Assembly: GCA_035297145.1 (NCBI GenBank)
Contig: DATGZN010000069.1
Span: 48,694-112,693 of the forward strand
DNA from: QHXW01 sp035297145
GTDB lineage: Bacteria > Acidobacteriota > Terriglobia > Bryobacterales > Bryobacteraceae
Reading direction: 5' to 3'
DNA length: 64,000 nucleotides
A program made the translations under genes and the position numbers. How positions within the stretch are numbered: the first letter of the stretch is position 1; the number at the start of each line of letters is the position of its first letter. Below, piece by piece: positions 43,826-52,034 of this stretch. Below the pieces are notes generated by a model. That model ran no database searches and had not been told where the DNA came from. It worked only from the letters and a program-made list of their open reading frames with translations.

Positions 43826-45520
43826 ATGCGCCTGACGGGTTTGCTTGCCGGTGTTGCCGCGATCCTCTACGCGGCGGTAGTGAAAGCTCCGTGGAGCGTC
43901 CGGTTTACCGATATGGCGGCTAAAGCCGGGCTCCGCGACGTCAACGTGTCAGGTGCTGAGGACAAAAAGAAGTACATCCTCGAGATGAACGGCAGCGGCC
44001 TGGCTTTTCTTGATTACAACGGCGATGGCAACGTCGATCTATTTGTTGTGAACGGCACCACGCTGGACGCCGGCGCCGGCGCAAAGCCCGTCAGCCACCT
44101 CTATCGAAACAACGGCGACGGCACGTTTACCGATGTGACGGAGCAGGCCGGCGTGGCATATTCCGGATGGGGCCAGGGCGCCTGCGCCGGCGACTTCGAT
44201 AATGACGGTCGCGAGGACCTGTTCGTCACCTATTACGGCAAAAACCGCCTGTACCACAACAATGGCGATGGCACATTCACCGAAATGGCCGCGCAGGCGG
44301 GTGTGGCGGGAGCAGACGGACGCTGGAATTCCGGCTGCGCGTTTATCGACTATGATCGCGACGGCAAGCTTGACTTATTTGTCGCCAACTATGTCGACTT
44401 GGGGCCGAACTTCTCCAACGTTCCCAACCCTGGCTCCGGCGAGTTCTGCCAGTACAAGGGCATTCCCATCGCCTGCGGCCCGCGAGGTCTGCCGAAAGCA
44501 GTGAACTACCTGTATCACAGCAACGGCGACGGCACGTTCACTGACGTGAGCGAGAAGGCGGGCATTCGCGCGACCGATGGCCACTACGCTCTCGGCGTGT
44601 TGACGTTCGACTACGATCAGGACGGCTGGCCGGATATCTACGTGGCATGCGATTCTGCCGCCAGTATCCTCTACCACAACCGCAGGAACGGAACCTTCGA
44701 AGACGCGGGGATAGCTTCCGGCCTCGCGTACAACGAAGACGGCGAAGCTCAGGCCGGCATGGGCGTCGCGGCAATCGATTACGACCACGGCGGGCACCTT
44801 GACGTCGTCAAAACTAACTTCTCCGACGACAGCCCGAACCTCTATCACAACAACGGCGACGGTACGTTTTCCGATCGTGTGTTTCAAGCCGGCCTCGGCA
44901 GGCTGCGAAATTATCTTGGATGGGGGATCGTTGCGGCGGATTTTGACAATGACGGCTGGGCAGACGTGATGATCGTCAATGGCCATCTGACTCCCGAGAT
45001 TGACGCCGCGCGAAGCGACTCCACCTATCGCCAGCGCAAGCTGCTTTACCGCAACTTGGGCGACGGACATTTTGCAAACGTTACGGCCGATGCCGGCGGC
45101 GACCTGGCTCGCCTTCACTCCAGCCGCGGTGCAGCCGCAGCGGATCTTTTCAATGACGGCCGCATGGCTGTCGCAGTGAATGAGTTGCATGAACCCCCTT
45201 CCCTGCTGGTACCGGACGCGCCGGCTCGAAACCATTGGATCGGAATTCGCCTCGTTGGGACGAAGTCAAATCGCGACGCCATTGGTGCGCGTGTGGAAGT
45301 CGAGGCTGGCGGGATGCGTCAGATCGATGAAGCGCGCAGCGGCGGGAGCTACCTGTCGCAAAACGACCTGAGGCTGCATTTCGGGCTCGGAGGAGCAACT
45401 CGCGTCGAGCGGATTACGGTAAACTGGCCCAGCGGAACCACCGACCGCATCACCGGCATTCCGACGGACCGTCACATCGTCATTCAGGAAGGAACGCAAA
45501 ACTGGAGGAGCGTGAAATGA
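43826..45520 (+). CDS. FG-GAP/VCBS repeat protein with ASPIC/UnbV C-terminal domain
   Basis: 564 residues with an N-terminal hydrophobic signal. Repeats of LDYNGDGNVDLFVVNG, GDFDNDGREDLFVTYYG, IDYDRDGKLDLFVANY, FDYDQDGWPDIYVA and ADFDNDGWADVMIVNGH alternate with LYHNNGDGTFTD; the DxDxDG loops bind calcium in integrin-like propellers. The C-terminus (LVGTKSNRDAIGARVEVEAG, LHFGLGGATRVERITVNWPS) is the ASPIC/UnbV domain. Secreted or surface-located. It overlaps the SDR fragment (ATGA) downstream. Confidence 0.93.
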   Translation: MRLTGLLAGVAAILYAAVVKAPWSVRFTDMAAKAGLRDVNVSGAEDKKKYILEMNGSGLAFLDYNGDGNVDLFVVNGTTLDAGAGAKPVSHLYRNNGDGTFTDVTEQAGVAYSGWGQGACAGDFDNDGREDLFVTYYGKNRLYHNNGDGTFTEMAAQAGVAGADGRWNSGCAFIDYDRDGKLDLFVANYVDLGPNFSNVPNPGSGEFCQYKGIPIACGPRGLPKAVNYLYHSNGDGTFTDVSEKAGIRATDGHYALGVLTFDYDQDGWPDIYVACDSAASILYHNRRNGTFEDAGIASGLAYNEDGEAQAGMGVAAIDYDHGGHLDVVKTNFSDDSPNLYHNNGDGTFSDRVFQAGLGRLRNYLGWGIVAADFDNDGWADVMIVNGHLTPEIDAARSDSTYRQRKLLYRNLGDGHFANVTADAGGDLARLHSSRGAAAADLFNDGRMAVAVNELHEPPSLLVPDAPARNHWIGIRLVGTKSNRDAIGARVEVEAGGMRQIDEARSGGSYLSQNDLRLHFGLGGATRVERITVNWPSGTTDRITGIPTDRHIVIQEGTQNWRSVK

Positions 45521-45687
45521 TTAGCCAGAAATCTGTTCTGGTGACAGGAGCGGCGATGGGCATCGGCGCAGGAATTGCCGAGCGATTTTCCGAAGCAGGC
45601 TACGCCCTCGCCGCCTTCGATATCGACGGAGACGGCGCCACTCGCGCCACAGCCGAGTGCCCCATACCCGGGGCTCACTTTTATTAA
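45517..45687 (+). pseudogene. Truncated short-chain dehydrogenase (SDR) gene
   Basis: 56 residues: MISQKSVLVTGAAMGIGAGI carries the TGxxxGIG nucleotide motif, and AAFDIDGDGA the acidic cofactor-binding residue. The sequence then stops at TAA, where a full SDR would need about 200 more residues including the catalytic YxxxK. No continuation is found to 45768. Its ATG overlaps the UnbV stop, so it was once co-translated. Probably a deletion scar between the TPR/UnbV cluster and the AraC locus. Confidence 0.85.
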
Positions 45688-45768
45688 GCGTATGTCCAAC
45701 TCAGGACACTAGAGGGTTGCGATTGTGTTACCGAATGTGTTAGCTTCAACGCACTCAGGGAGCTTTCG

Positions 45769-46689
45769 ATGCGGCAGGGGCCGGTGTCTACCTCGATCAG
45801 TCGCGTTTGGCTAACGCCAGATCTGACGCTGGGTTTTCATCACTTCGATTACTCCCAAACCCAATACGACGGCCTGGCCCATACGCACGCCGAATACTGC
45901 ATCGTCATTTGCCTCTCGGGCTCCATGGAGGTTCTTCGAGAACGGCGGCGCGATGTTTTGCACGCGGGCGAAATCCTGATCGTGAATCCCGGCGAGGTGC
46001 ACCGCTGCCGCTTCGGAGTGGATGTCCCGCACGCCAGCGGCTTCACCCTGATCGTGCGGCCCGGTGTCCTGCGCCCACTGCTCGAAGCCATGTCCATGCC
46101 ATACTGCGCCTTTCCGCGCGCCTCCCGTTTCATCGGCCAGTTCCGCAACGCAGAGGTGCTCGAATTGGTCACCAAGCTGATTCGCGAGTATCGCGAACAG
46201 CAGCGCGGATACGCCACCATGGCCGAGACCCTGGTTCGCCAGATTCTTGTTCATGTCCTGCGATCGTGGCCCACGGAAGCCGTGCTCCCCATGGACGGCC
46301 AGTTGACTCCCCAGTTGCCTTGGCTGCACATGCACCGCGCTACCGAATATATGAACAGCCACGGCAAAGGCGCCTTCCGCTTGGCGGACCTTTGCTCGCA
46401 GGTCGGATTGAGCCCGTCGCGGTTTATTCCGCTTTTCAAGAACTCCTCTGGCGTTAGTCCGCATAATTACTACAATGCCTTGCTGATTCTGAAAGCCCGC
46501 CGGCTCATACATTTGGAGGGTTCCACCACCAAGGAAGTCGCGTACGCTCTCGGCTTCAAGAACGTGAGCCACTTTTGCACGTTATTTCATCAACTTGCAG
46601 GCTCCACGCCCAGCATGGATCACGGGTCAATCGACGATCTGATCAAGGCCGAAGCATTACACGCTTTTACCTATTTCCCCGAAAGATAG
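45769..46689 (+). CDS. AraC-family transcriptional regulator
   Basis: 306 residues. The N-terminal cupin-like sensor has HTHAEYCIVICLSGSMEVL and ILIVNPGEVHRC. The C-terminal double helix-turn-helix has FRLADLCSQVGLSPSRFIPL, FKNSSGVSPHNYYNALLILK and TTKEVAYALGFKNVSHFCTL. Such regulators usually activate sugar genes on ligand binding. It lies immediately upstream of the enolase/glycosidase/transporter/TonB locus on the same strand, its likely target. The ATG at 45769 has GGGAG 8-12 bases upstream. Confidence 0.92.
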   Translation: MRQGPVSTSISRVWLTPDLTLGFHHFDYSQTQYDGLAHTHAEYCIVICLSGSMEVLRERRRDVLHAGEILIVNPGEVHRCRFGVDVPHASGFTLIVRPGVLRPLLEAMSMPYCAFPRASRFIGQFRNAEVLELVTKLIREYREQQRGYATMAETLVRQILVHVLRSWPTEAVLPMDGQLTPQLPWLHMHRATEYMNSHGKGAFRLADLCSQVGLSPSRFIPLFKNSSGVSPHNYYNALLILKARRLIHLEGSTTKEVAYALGFKNVSHFCTLFHQLAGSTPSMDHGSIDDLIKAEALHAFTYFPER

Positions 46690-46746
46690 TGAAAAACCAC
46701 TAGTTCGGCTGCCGGAGAATAGATATCAGTCCGCTCCGGAATATAA

Positions 46747-47898
46747 GTGAAGATTACCGACATCCAGGCCATCCACCTCCGCGTGGACGACCCAAACATC
46801 GGGTTGTTCGACGGCTCATACGACGATTGCGTGATCCGTGTCGAAACCGATGAAGGTATTACGGGAATCGGTGAAGTAGAGACGCTGGCGGATGCGGTAC
46901 AGGCTATTGTGTACGCCCGCCCCGCGCACAGCAAAGCTTGGGGCTTGCGGGAACTTCTGATCGGCAGGGATCCCTCGCATCCCGAAGAGCTGTGGGATCT
47001 CATGTACGACTCCACCTGCTACGTGGGCAGGCGCGGATTGATGATGCACGCCATCGGCGGCGTGGACATCGCGCTATGGGACATCGCCGGGCAGCTTCGG
47101 GGTGTTCCGGTCCACGAGCTGCTTGGGGGTGCTCGGCGGGAGCGCATCGAGGCCTACGGCACGATCTACCCGATGGCGACCACCCCGGATGGCGTGAAGC
47201 GCCAGGTGGAAGACGCCATGCAACGGCTGCGGCTGCGCAATATCAAATTCGCCGCGGACCCCTGGTGGATAGACGACCTCGACCACACTCACCGGCTGTT
47301 GCAAGCGGCGCGCGAGGTGCTTGGCGGCGGTGTGCTCATTGTGGATGCGGCACTCTCCTATAAGACCGCGGACGAAGGCCTCAAGCTGGTGCCGATTTTG
47401 AAGGATGTCGGCGTGCTGTTTCTGGAGGCTCCGCTACCCCTGGACGATGTCGCCGGGCACGCGCGCATGGCCCAGTCCGGTATACCGCTCGGCGTGGGTG
47501 ACCTCGGCCTAACGCACGTGGATGAATTCATCGAGGCGATGGACCGCGGCGGCGCTTCTATCTGTCAACCCGACATCACGAGCGTCGGGGGCTTCACGGG
47601 CATCCGCAAGGTCGCCGAAGCCGCACGCCGGCGCGGTAAGCGCGTGATCACCCACGGATACAAAACCAACATCGAGATTGCAGCCAACCTGCATTTCCTT
47701 GCGAACCATTACGACGCGGAACTGCTCGAGTACTCGACGAGCAAATCGCCGTTACGCTGGGAGACGACCCAAGAGAGCATCCTGGTGGACACGGACGGGA
47801 TGGTCGCGGTTCCGAAAGCGCCAGGCCTCGGCGTGCATTTGAATCCGGCGGCGATCGAACGCTACAGCGTCAGGCGCGGAGAACACGCGTGCGTCTGA
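46747..47898 (+). CDS. Enolase-superfamily dehydratase/racemase (mandelate racemase-like)
   Basis: 383 residues from a GTG. The capping domain is followed by a barrel with metal ligands in LIVDAALS (D), LFLEAPLP (E) and GVGDLGL (D), and the general-base region ITHGYKTN (H), placing it in the mandelate racemase group. Members dehydrate acid sugars such as galactarate, rhamnonate or gluconate. The usual KxK motif reads IKFAADPW here, so the second lysine is absent and the stereochemistry cannot be predicted. It overlaps the next gene by 10 bases. Confidence 0.9.
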   Translation: MKITDIQAIHLRVDDPNIGLFDGSYDDCVIRVETDEGITGIGEVETLADAVQAIVYARPAHSKAWGLRELLIGRDPSHPEELWDLMYDSTCYVGRRGLMMHAIGGVDIALWDIAGQLRGVPVHELLGGARRERIEAYGTIYPMATTPDGVKRQVEDAMQRLRLRNIKFAADPWWIDDLDHTHRLLQAAREVLGGGVLIVDAALSYKTADEGLKLVPILKDVGVLFLEAPLPLDDVAGHARMAQSGIPLGVGDLGLTHVDEFIEAMDRGGASICQPDITSVGGFTGIRKVAEAARRRGKRVITHGYKTNIEIAANLHFLANHYDAELLEYSTSKSPLRWETTQESILVDTDGMVAVPKAPGLGVHLNPAAIERYSVRRGEHACV

Positions 47899-50800
47899 CC
47901 ATCGCACTGGTCATGCTCGCCGGTTCGTGCGCATATGCCGCCGATTACCTCGACCTTGGGCCTTTCGGGAGGCTCACCACGTGGAACAACGGCGCACCTC
48001 GACGGCTGGCGCGGGCCGCCGGCGCCGCCGCGAGTAACAACCTCGGCATCGAGTGGGATGAAGAGCGCGACATACGCGAAATCCGGGTGCAATACGCCGG
48101 CGAGCCCGTGCCCAGCGCGCGCGTGGAATATTGGTTTCGCAACTGGCCGTACGATCCGCCGCGCATGCCGTCTTTTGAGGACCCGATGGACGATCCGTGG
48201 CAAGGCCAGTGGCTGAGGGCCGAGGTCTCGGAGAATTGCCAGAAATCGGAATGCCGGTACGATTTCCTGCCGCTCGGCGAAAACGAGAATGCACGAGCGA
48301 AAAATCTGCCGGGCGTGCAGTATCGAAGAACACTGAAGGTGCGGATGGTTTTCTCTGGTGACTCGCCCGCCATCTCTACGATTTCCGCATATTCCGATTC
48401 CGTGGAGCAGCCGCTGCGATTGCGCATGGAAGGGCAGTTCGGCGCCGCACCCACCGTTTCCATCTACAACGGGCGCCTGCGCTCTACAGCGCCTTCTTCC
48501 AACGGTGTGACTCTCGACTTGTTCCAGGCGAAGCCGTCGCTTCCGGGATCGCACGATCTGACTGTGGTGACGGTCAAAACTTCGGCGCGGACGTTCTCGT
48601 TTTGCACCGATGATCTCCAGCACGGGCCGATAGTCATTCCCGATTTCGGCGTAACCGTGACCGATCTCGACCACCCGGCCCTCACGCCCCAGACCGGCAA
48701 GCTGCGCGTGCGGCAACGCATTCCGAAAGAACCCGAGCAGACGTATGAACGGGCCGCCCGTGAAATCCCTCCGCTCGATCCCTGGGAGCGCGAATGGGGC
48801 GGGCGCGTGTATTTGCCCCTGGCGCCGGATTCCGACTGGCAGAAATTCGCCTTCGAATATGGCGGCAATGTATTCATCAGCAAGTCAGGTATCAAGGCCA
48901 AGGGCCGTGAATTGGCACGTCTGCATTGGCCCGGTGACCGGATCACATGGTCGATCGCCACGGGCGAAGGTCGCTACTTGCGTGAGGACCACAAGGTCGC
49001 CGTCAGCAAGCTGGATGGCTACCTGCCAATCGTGACGCAAACGTGGAAAAACGAGGGCCTCGACTACCAGGAAGAAGCTTTCGCGACCTTGCTGCGTGGA
49101 CCGCTCTCGCCCGAAGACGCCGCACGCGACGAAGAGACACCCGCGATCCTGATGGTCCGGCTGACCGCACGTAACCAAGGGGGCGCTGCGCGTGACGCTC
49201 ATGTTTGGCTCGCGGTCGATCCAGCGGCGCCGCTCTCGCTTGACGGCAAATCCGTTATCGGTAACGGAGACGTGCTCGCGCAGCTCGATGGCCCGGCGGA
49301 TGCCGCCATGGCCGCTGAAGCTCACGGCATCCACATACGGTTCCCGGTGCCGGCCGGCGGAGAAAGTTCCGTCGTCCTCAAGTTTCCCTCTGTGTCGGAT
49401 CTCTCGACCGCGGACCGTAACGATCTCGAAGCGCTCCGCTATTCCTCCGAGCGCGATCGCATCATCGCTTATTGGAAACGCATCATAGAGCCGGCCGCCC
49501 GCTTCACCGTCCCCGAGCCGAAGTTCAACGATCTGGCCCGCACCGTAGTCGCGCAAATCCATATCAGCACGACGAAAGATCCCAAAACCGGGCTGTACAT
49601 GGTTCCCGCGGCGAGCTTCGTTTACGATGTGTTCGAGAACGAAGCCTGCTATCAGGTGTTACTGCTCGACACGCTGGGGCAGTTCCAGACGGCAACCAGC
49701 TATCTGGAAACCATGCTGCGATTGCAGGGCAGCAAGAATTTCCCAGGCGCTCATGAAGGCCCGACGGATGCGATCTTTCACGGCGCGAAGATTGACGACG
49801 TTTACGACTACACCGCGCACGGCTACGGTCTCGACCACCCGACGGTCCTCTGGACCTTGGCCCAGCACTATTTCTATACCCGAGACCGTCAGTGGCTCGA
49901 TCACGCCTGGCCGCACATGCGCAAGGCGATTGAATGGATCGAGACACAGCGCGCCGCCACCATGCAGCACGACGCTCAGGGGGAAAAGGTGCGGGAATAT
50001 GGCCTGCTGCCGGCGTCTCAACTCGAAGACAATGTCGATTGGGCGAACTGGTTCTCGATAAACGCGCTCGCGTGGGCGGGAATGCGTCAGACTGCTGCCG
50101 CTCTGGAGGAGGCCGGAAACCCGGAGGCCGCCCGCGTCCGCAAAGAAGCAGATGCATTTCGCAGCGATTTGCGGGCGGCAATTTCGCGGGCGGTCGAAGC
50201 TTCCCCGGTGGTCCGGATGCAAGACGGCACGTACGAGCCATACGCGCCCGTCCTGCCTACCCGCCGGTTCCGCATATTTGGTCCCATGCGCGCGAATTAT
50301 TACGACCGCTACGGGCACCCGGACGAGAAGCCTCTGATGCGCCTGGGAGCCGACCGCGATACGTTCTGCGGACCCGTGGTTTGGCTGCTGCTCGGCCTGT
50401 TCTCGCCCGACGAGCCGATCGCCAATTGGATTCTGGACGATTGGGAAGACAACGAGACGCTTTCAAGCGGCATGGGTCTAAACATTCACGGCATCACCGA
50501 CGACAAGTATTGGTTCAGCCAGGGAGGCATGGTTTTCCAGGCGAATCTGGTGAATCCCATTCCGGTGTATCTGCGCAGGCACGAAGTCCCCGCCGCGATT
50601 CGCAACCTGTATAACGATTTCACAGCTTGCCTGTATCCCGAGGTCAACATGTTTACCGAAGAGTTCCACCAATGGCGGCACGGCAGCGGCCCGTTTTACA
50701 AAATCTCGGATGAGTCGCGTTTCGTGAATCGTGTGCGCGACTCGTTGGTTTTGGAGGACGGAGATACGCTTTGGCTCGCGCCGGGTACGCCGCGGCGCTG

Positions 50801-51086
50801 GTTGGAATCGGCCGAGGGTATTCGCGTGGATCGGTTGCAGACTTTGTTCGGCACGGTGAGTTATGAAATGCATGCCGGTCCCAGGCCGGGACTTGTGCAG
50901 GCGGCCGTGCGCCTGCCCGCGGATCATGCCGCGAAAAAGAACTGGCTGGTGGCGCGCGTGCCTACGGGTCATATCGAGCATGTGACGCTCGACGGCAAGC
51001 CGTGGACCAGGATCGACCCCGTGTTGGAGGCCATCGAGCTTCCCGCCGAGGCTGGTGTCATGCACCTGGAGATTGAGTACCGCTGA
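47889..51086 (+). CDS. Large secreted six-hairpin glycosidase-like protein
   Basis: 1065 residues from a GTG preceding a signal peptide (VRLTIALVMLAGSCAYAADY). The N-terminal 450 residues are beta-rich; residues about 540-950 form an (alpha/alpha)6 barrel (TGLYMVPAASFVYDVFENEA, TDAIFHGAKIDDVYDYTAHG, ASQLEDNVDWANWFSINALA, SSGMGLNIHGITDDKYWFSQ) as in GH15/GH78/GH95-like enzymes, and a small beta-sandwich ends the protein. The acid pair could lie in FENE and QLEDN, but I cannot assign the family. Gene order suggests that it releases the sugar that the enolase-type enzyme processes. Confidence 0.75.
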   Translation: MRLTIALVMLAGSCAYAADYLDLGPFGRLTTWNNGAPRRLARAAGAAASNNLGIEWDEERDIREIRVQYAGEPVPSARVEYWFRNWPYDPPRMPSFEDPMDDPWQGQWLRAEVSENCQKSECRYDFLPLGENENARAKNLPGVQYRRTLKVRMVFSGDSPAISTISAYSDSVEQPLRLRMEGQFGAAPTVSIYNGRLRSTAPSSNGVTLDLFQAKPSLPGSHDLTVVTVKTSARTFSFCTDDLQHGPIVIPDFGVTVTDLDHPALTPQTGKLRVRQRIPKEPEQTYERAAREIPPLDPWEREWGGRVYLPLAPDSDWQKFAFEYGGNVFISKSGIKAKGRELARLHWPGDRITWSIATGEGRYLREDHKVAVSKLDGYLPIVTQTWKNEGLDYQEEAFATLLRGPLSPEDAARDEETPAILMVRLTARNQGGAARDAHVWLAVDPAAPLSLDGKSVIGNGDVLAQLDGPADAAMAAEAHGIHIRFPVPAGGESSVVLKFPSVSDLSTADRNDLEALRYSSERDRIIAYWKRIIEPAARFTVPEPKFNDLARTVVAQIHISTTKDPKTGLYMVPAASFVYDVFENEACYQVLLLDTLGQFQTATSYLETMLRLQGSKNFPGAHEGPTDAIFHGAKIDDVYDYTAHGYGLDHPTVLWTLAQHYFYTRDRQWLDHAWPHMRKAIEWIETQRAATMQHDAQGEKVREYGLLPASQLEDNVDWANWFSINALAWAGMRQTAAALEEAGNPEAARVRKEADAFRSDLRAAISRAVEASPVVRMQDGTYEPYAPVLPTRRFRIFGPMRANYYDRYGHPDEKPLMRLGADRDTFCGPVVWLLLGLFSPDEPIANWILDDWEDNETLSSGMGLNIHGITDDKYWFSQGGMVFQANLVNPIPVYLRRHEVPAAIRNLYNDFTACLYPEVNMFTEEFHQWRHGSGPFYKISDESRFVNRVRDSLVLEDGDTLWLAPGTPRRWLESAEGIRVDRLQTLFGTVSYEMHAGPRPGLVQAAVRLPADHAAKKNWLVARVPTGHIEHVTLDGKPWTRIDPVLEAIELPAEAGVMHLEIEYR

Positions 51087-51553
51087 TGAAACCCTCCATG
51101 GAACTAACGGAACGTAAACACCCCGGATCTCTCGTGGCTCCATGGATGCTGCTGTCGCTTTTAACCGTCGTCCTTTGGGGCGGTTGGGGATTGCAATCGA
51201 AGATCATCGTCGACCGCATCTCGCCCTGGGCCAATCAAGTCCTGTTCTCCATCGGATTGGCTCCCCTGGTCGTATGGATGGCTCTTTCGAAGAACCTGCG
51301 GCGCACGGCAGGCAGCAAGAAGAAAGGCTTGGTCTATGGCCTGCTCACGGGTGCCCTCGGCGGAACCGGGAACGTCGCGTTGTATCTTTCGCTCGCCGGA
51401 GGGGGAAAAGCCTCGGTGGTGATCCCGTTCGTCGGTTTGGCGCCGTTGGTGACGGTAGTCTTGGCGCTGATCCTTTTGGGCGAGTCACTGAATCGGCTGC
51501 AGATCGTCGGCGTGATTCTCGCGCTGGTCTCGATTTACTTGTTGAGCTTATAG
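51086..51553 (+). CDS. EamA-type transporter half A
   Basis: 155 residues with about five membrane helices (MLLSLLTVVLWGGWGLQSKI, VLFSIGLAPLVVWMALS, GLLTGALGGTGNVALYLSLA, VVIPFVGLAPLVTVVLALIL, IVGVILALVSIYLLSL). It carries one EamA repeat (GGGKASVVIPFVGLAPLVTV, LGESLNRLQIVGVILAL). The ATG overlaps the glycosidase stop (TGATGA). The partner half begins 2 bases after its stop. Confidence 0.85.
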   Translation: MKPSMELTERKHPGSLVAPWMLLSLLTVVLWGGWGLQSKIIVDRISPWANQVLFSIGLAPLVVWMALSKNLRRTAGSKKKGLVYGLLTGALGGTGNVALYLSLAGGGKASVVIPFVGLAPLVTVVLALILLGESLNRLQIVGVILALVSIYLLSL

Positions 51554-51555
51554 AC

Positions 51556-52008
51556 ATGCAAGGCTGGTTCTTGTTCGGATCGGTCGCGCTGGTATTTTTC
51601 GGCATCAGCGGAATCACGCAGAAGCTGAGCACGAATCATGTTTCATTCGAGATGTCGTTCCTGTGGTTTTGCGTCGCCATGGCGGCTATTTCCGCCGTGG
51701 TGGCAATGGCGGTTCCCATCGAGTGGCGGCTGAGCCCGTCGCTCGTGGCGTTGGCGGCGTTCGGAGGCTTGTTGAACGGCTTGGGAGCGCTTACCAGTTT
51801 TGCGGCCTTGGAAAAGGGTGGTAAAGCTTCCGTCGTCATCCCGATCATCAATTTGTATCCGCTGGTGACGATCGCGGGGGCCTGGATGTTTCTGGGCGAG
51901 AAGTTAACGGCCACGCAAGTGGCGGGTATCGTGTGCGCTCTGGTAGCGGTGGTGTGTCTCTCGCAGGAGACACCGTCCCCGGGCGCAGCACAGTCAGGTG
52001 GCGATTAG
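51556..52008 (+). CDS. EamA-type transporter half B
   Basis: 150 residues, five helices, again one EamA repeat with the same signature (KGGKASVVIPIINLYPLVTI, LGEKLTATQVAGIVCALVAV). Halves A and B together have the size and symmetry of a normal ten-helix DMT transporter, so they probably form a heterodimer. The substrate is likely a sugar or sugar acid, given the neighbours (inference). It starts 26 bases upstream of the ribosome site of the TonB receptor operon segment. Confidence 0.85.
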   Translation: MQGWFLFGSVALVFFGISGITQKLSTNHVSFEMSFLWFCVAMAAISAVVAMAVPIEWRLSPSLVALAAFGGLLNGLGALTSFAALEKGGKASVVIPIINLYPLVTIAGAWMFLGEKLTATQVAGIVCALVAVVCLSQETPSPGAAQSGGD

Positions 52009-52034
52009 TGGTTTGGCAACAGAGGAGGTGGAGC

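Noticed and set aside
44375..45235. A 286-residue minus-strand frame
   Set aside because: Shadow of the FG-GAP repeats; its apparent repeats mirror theirs.
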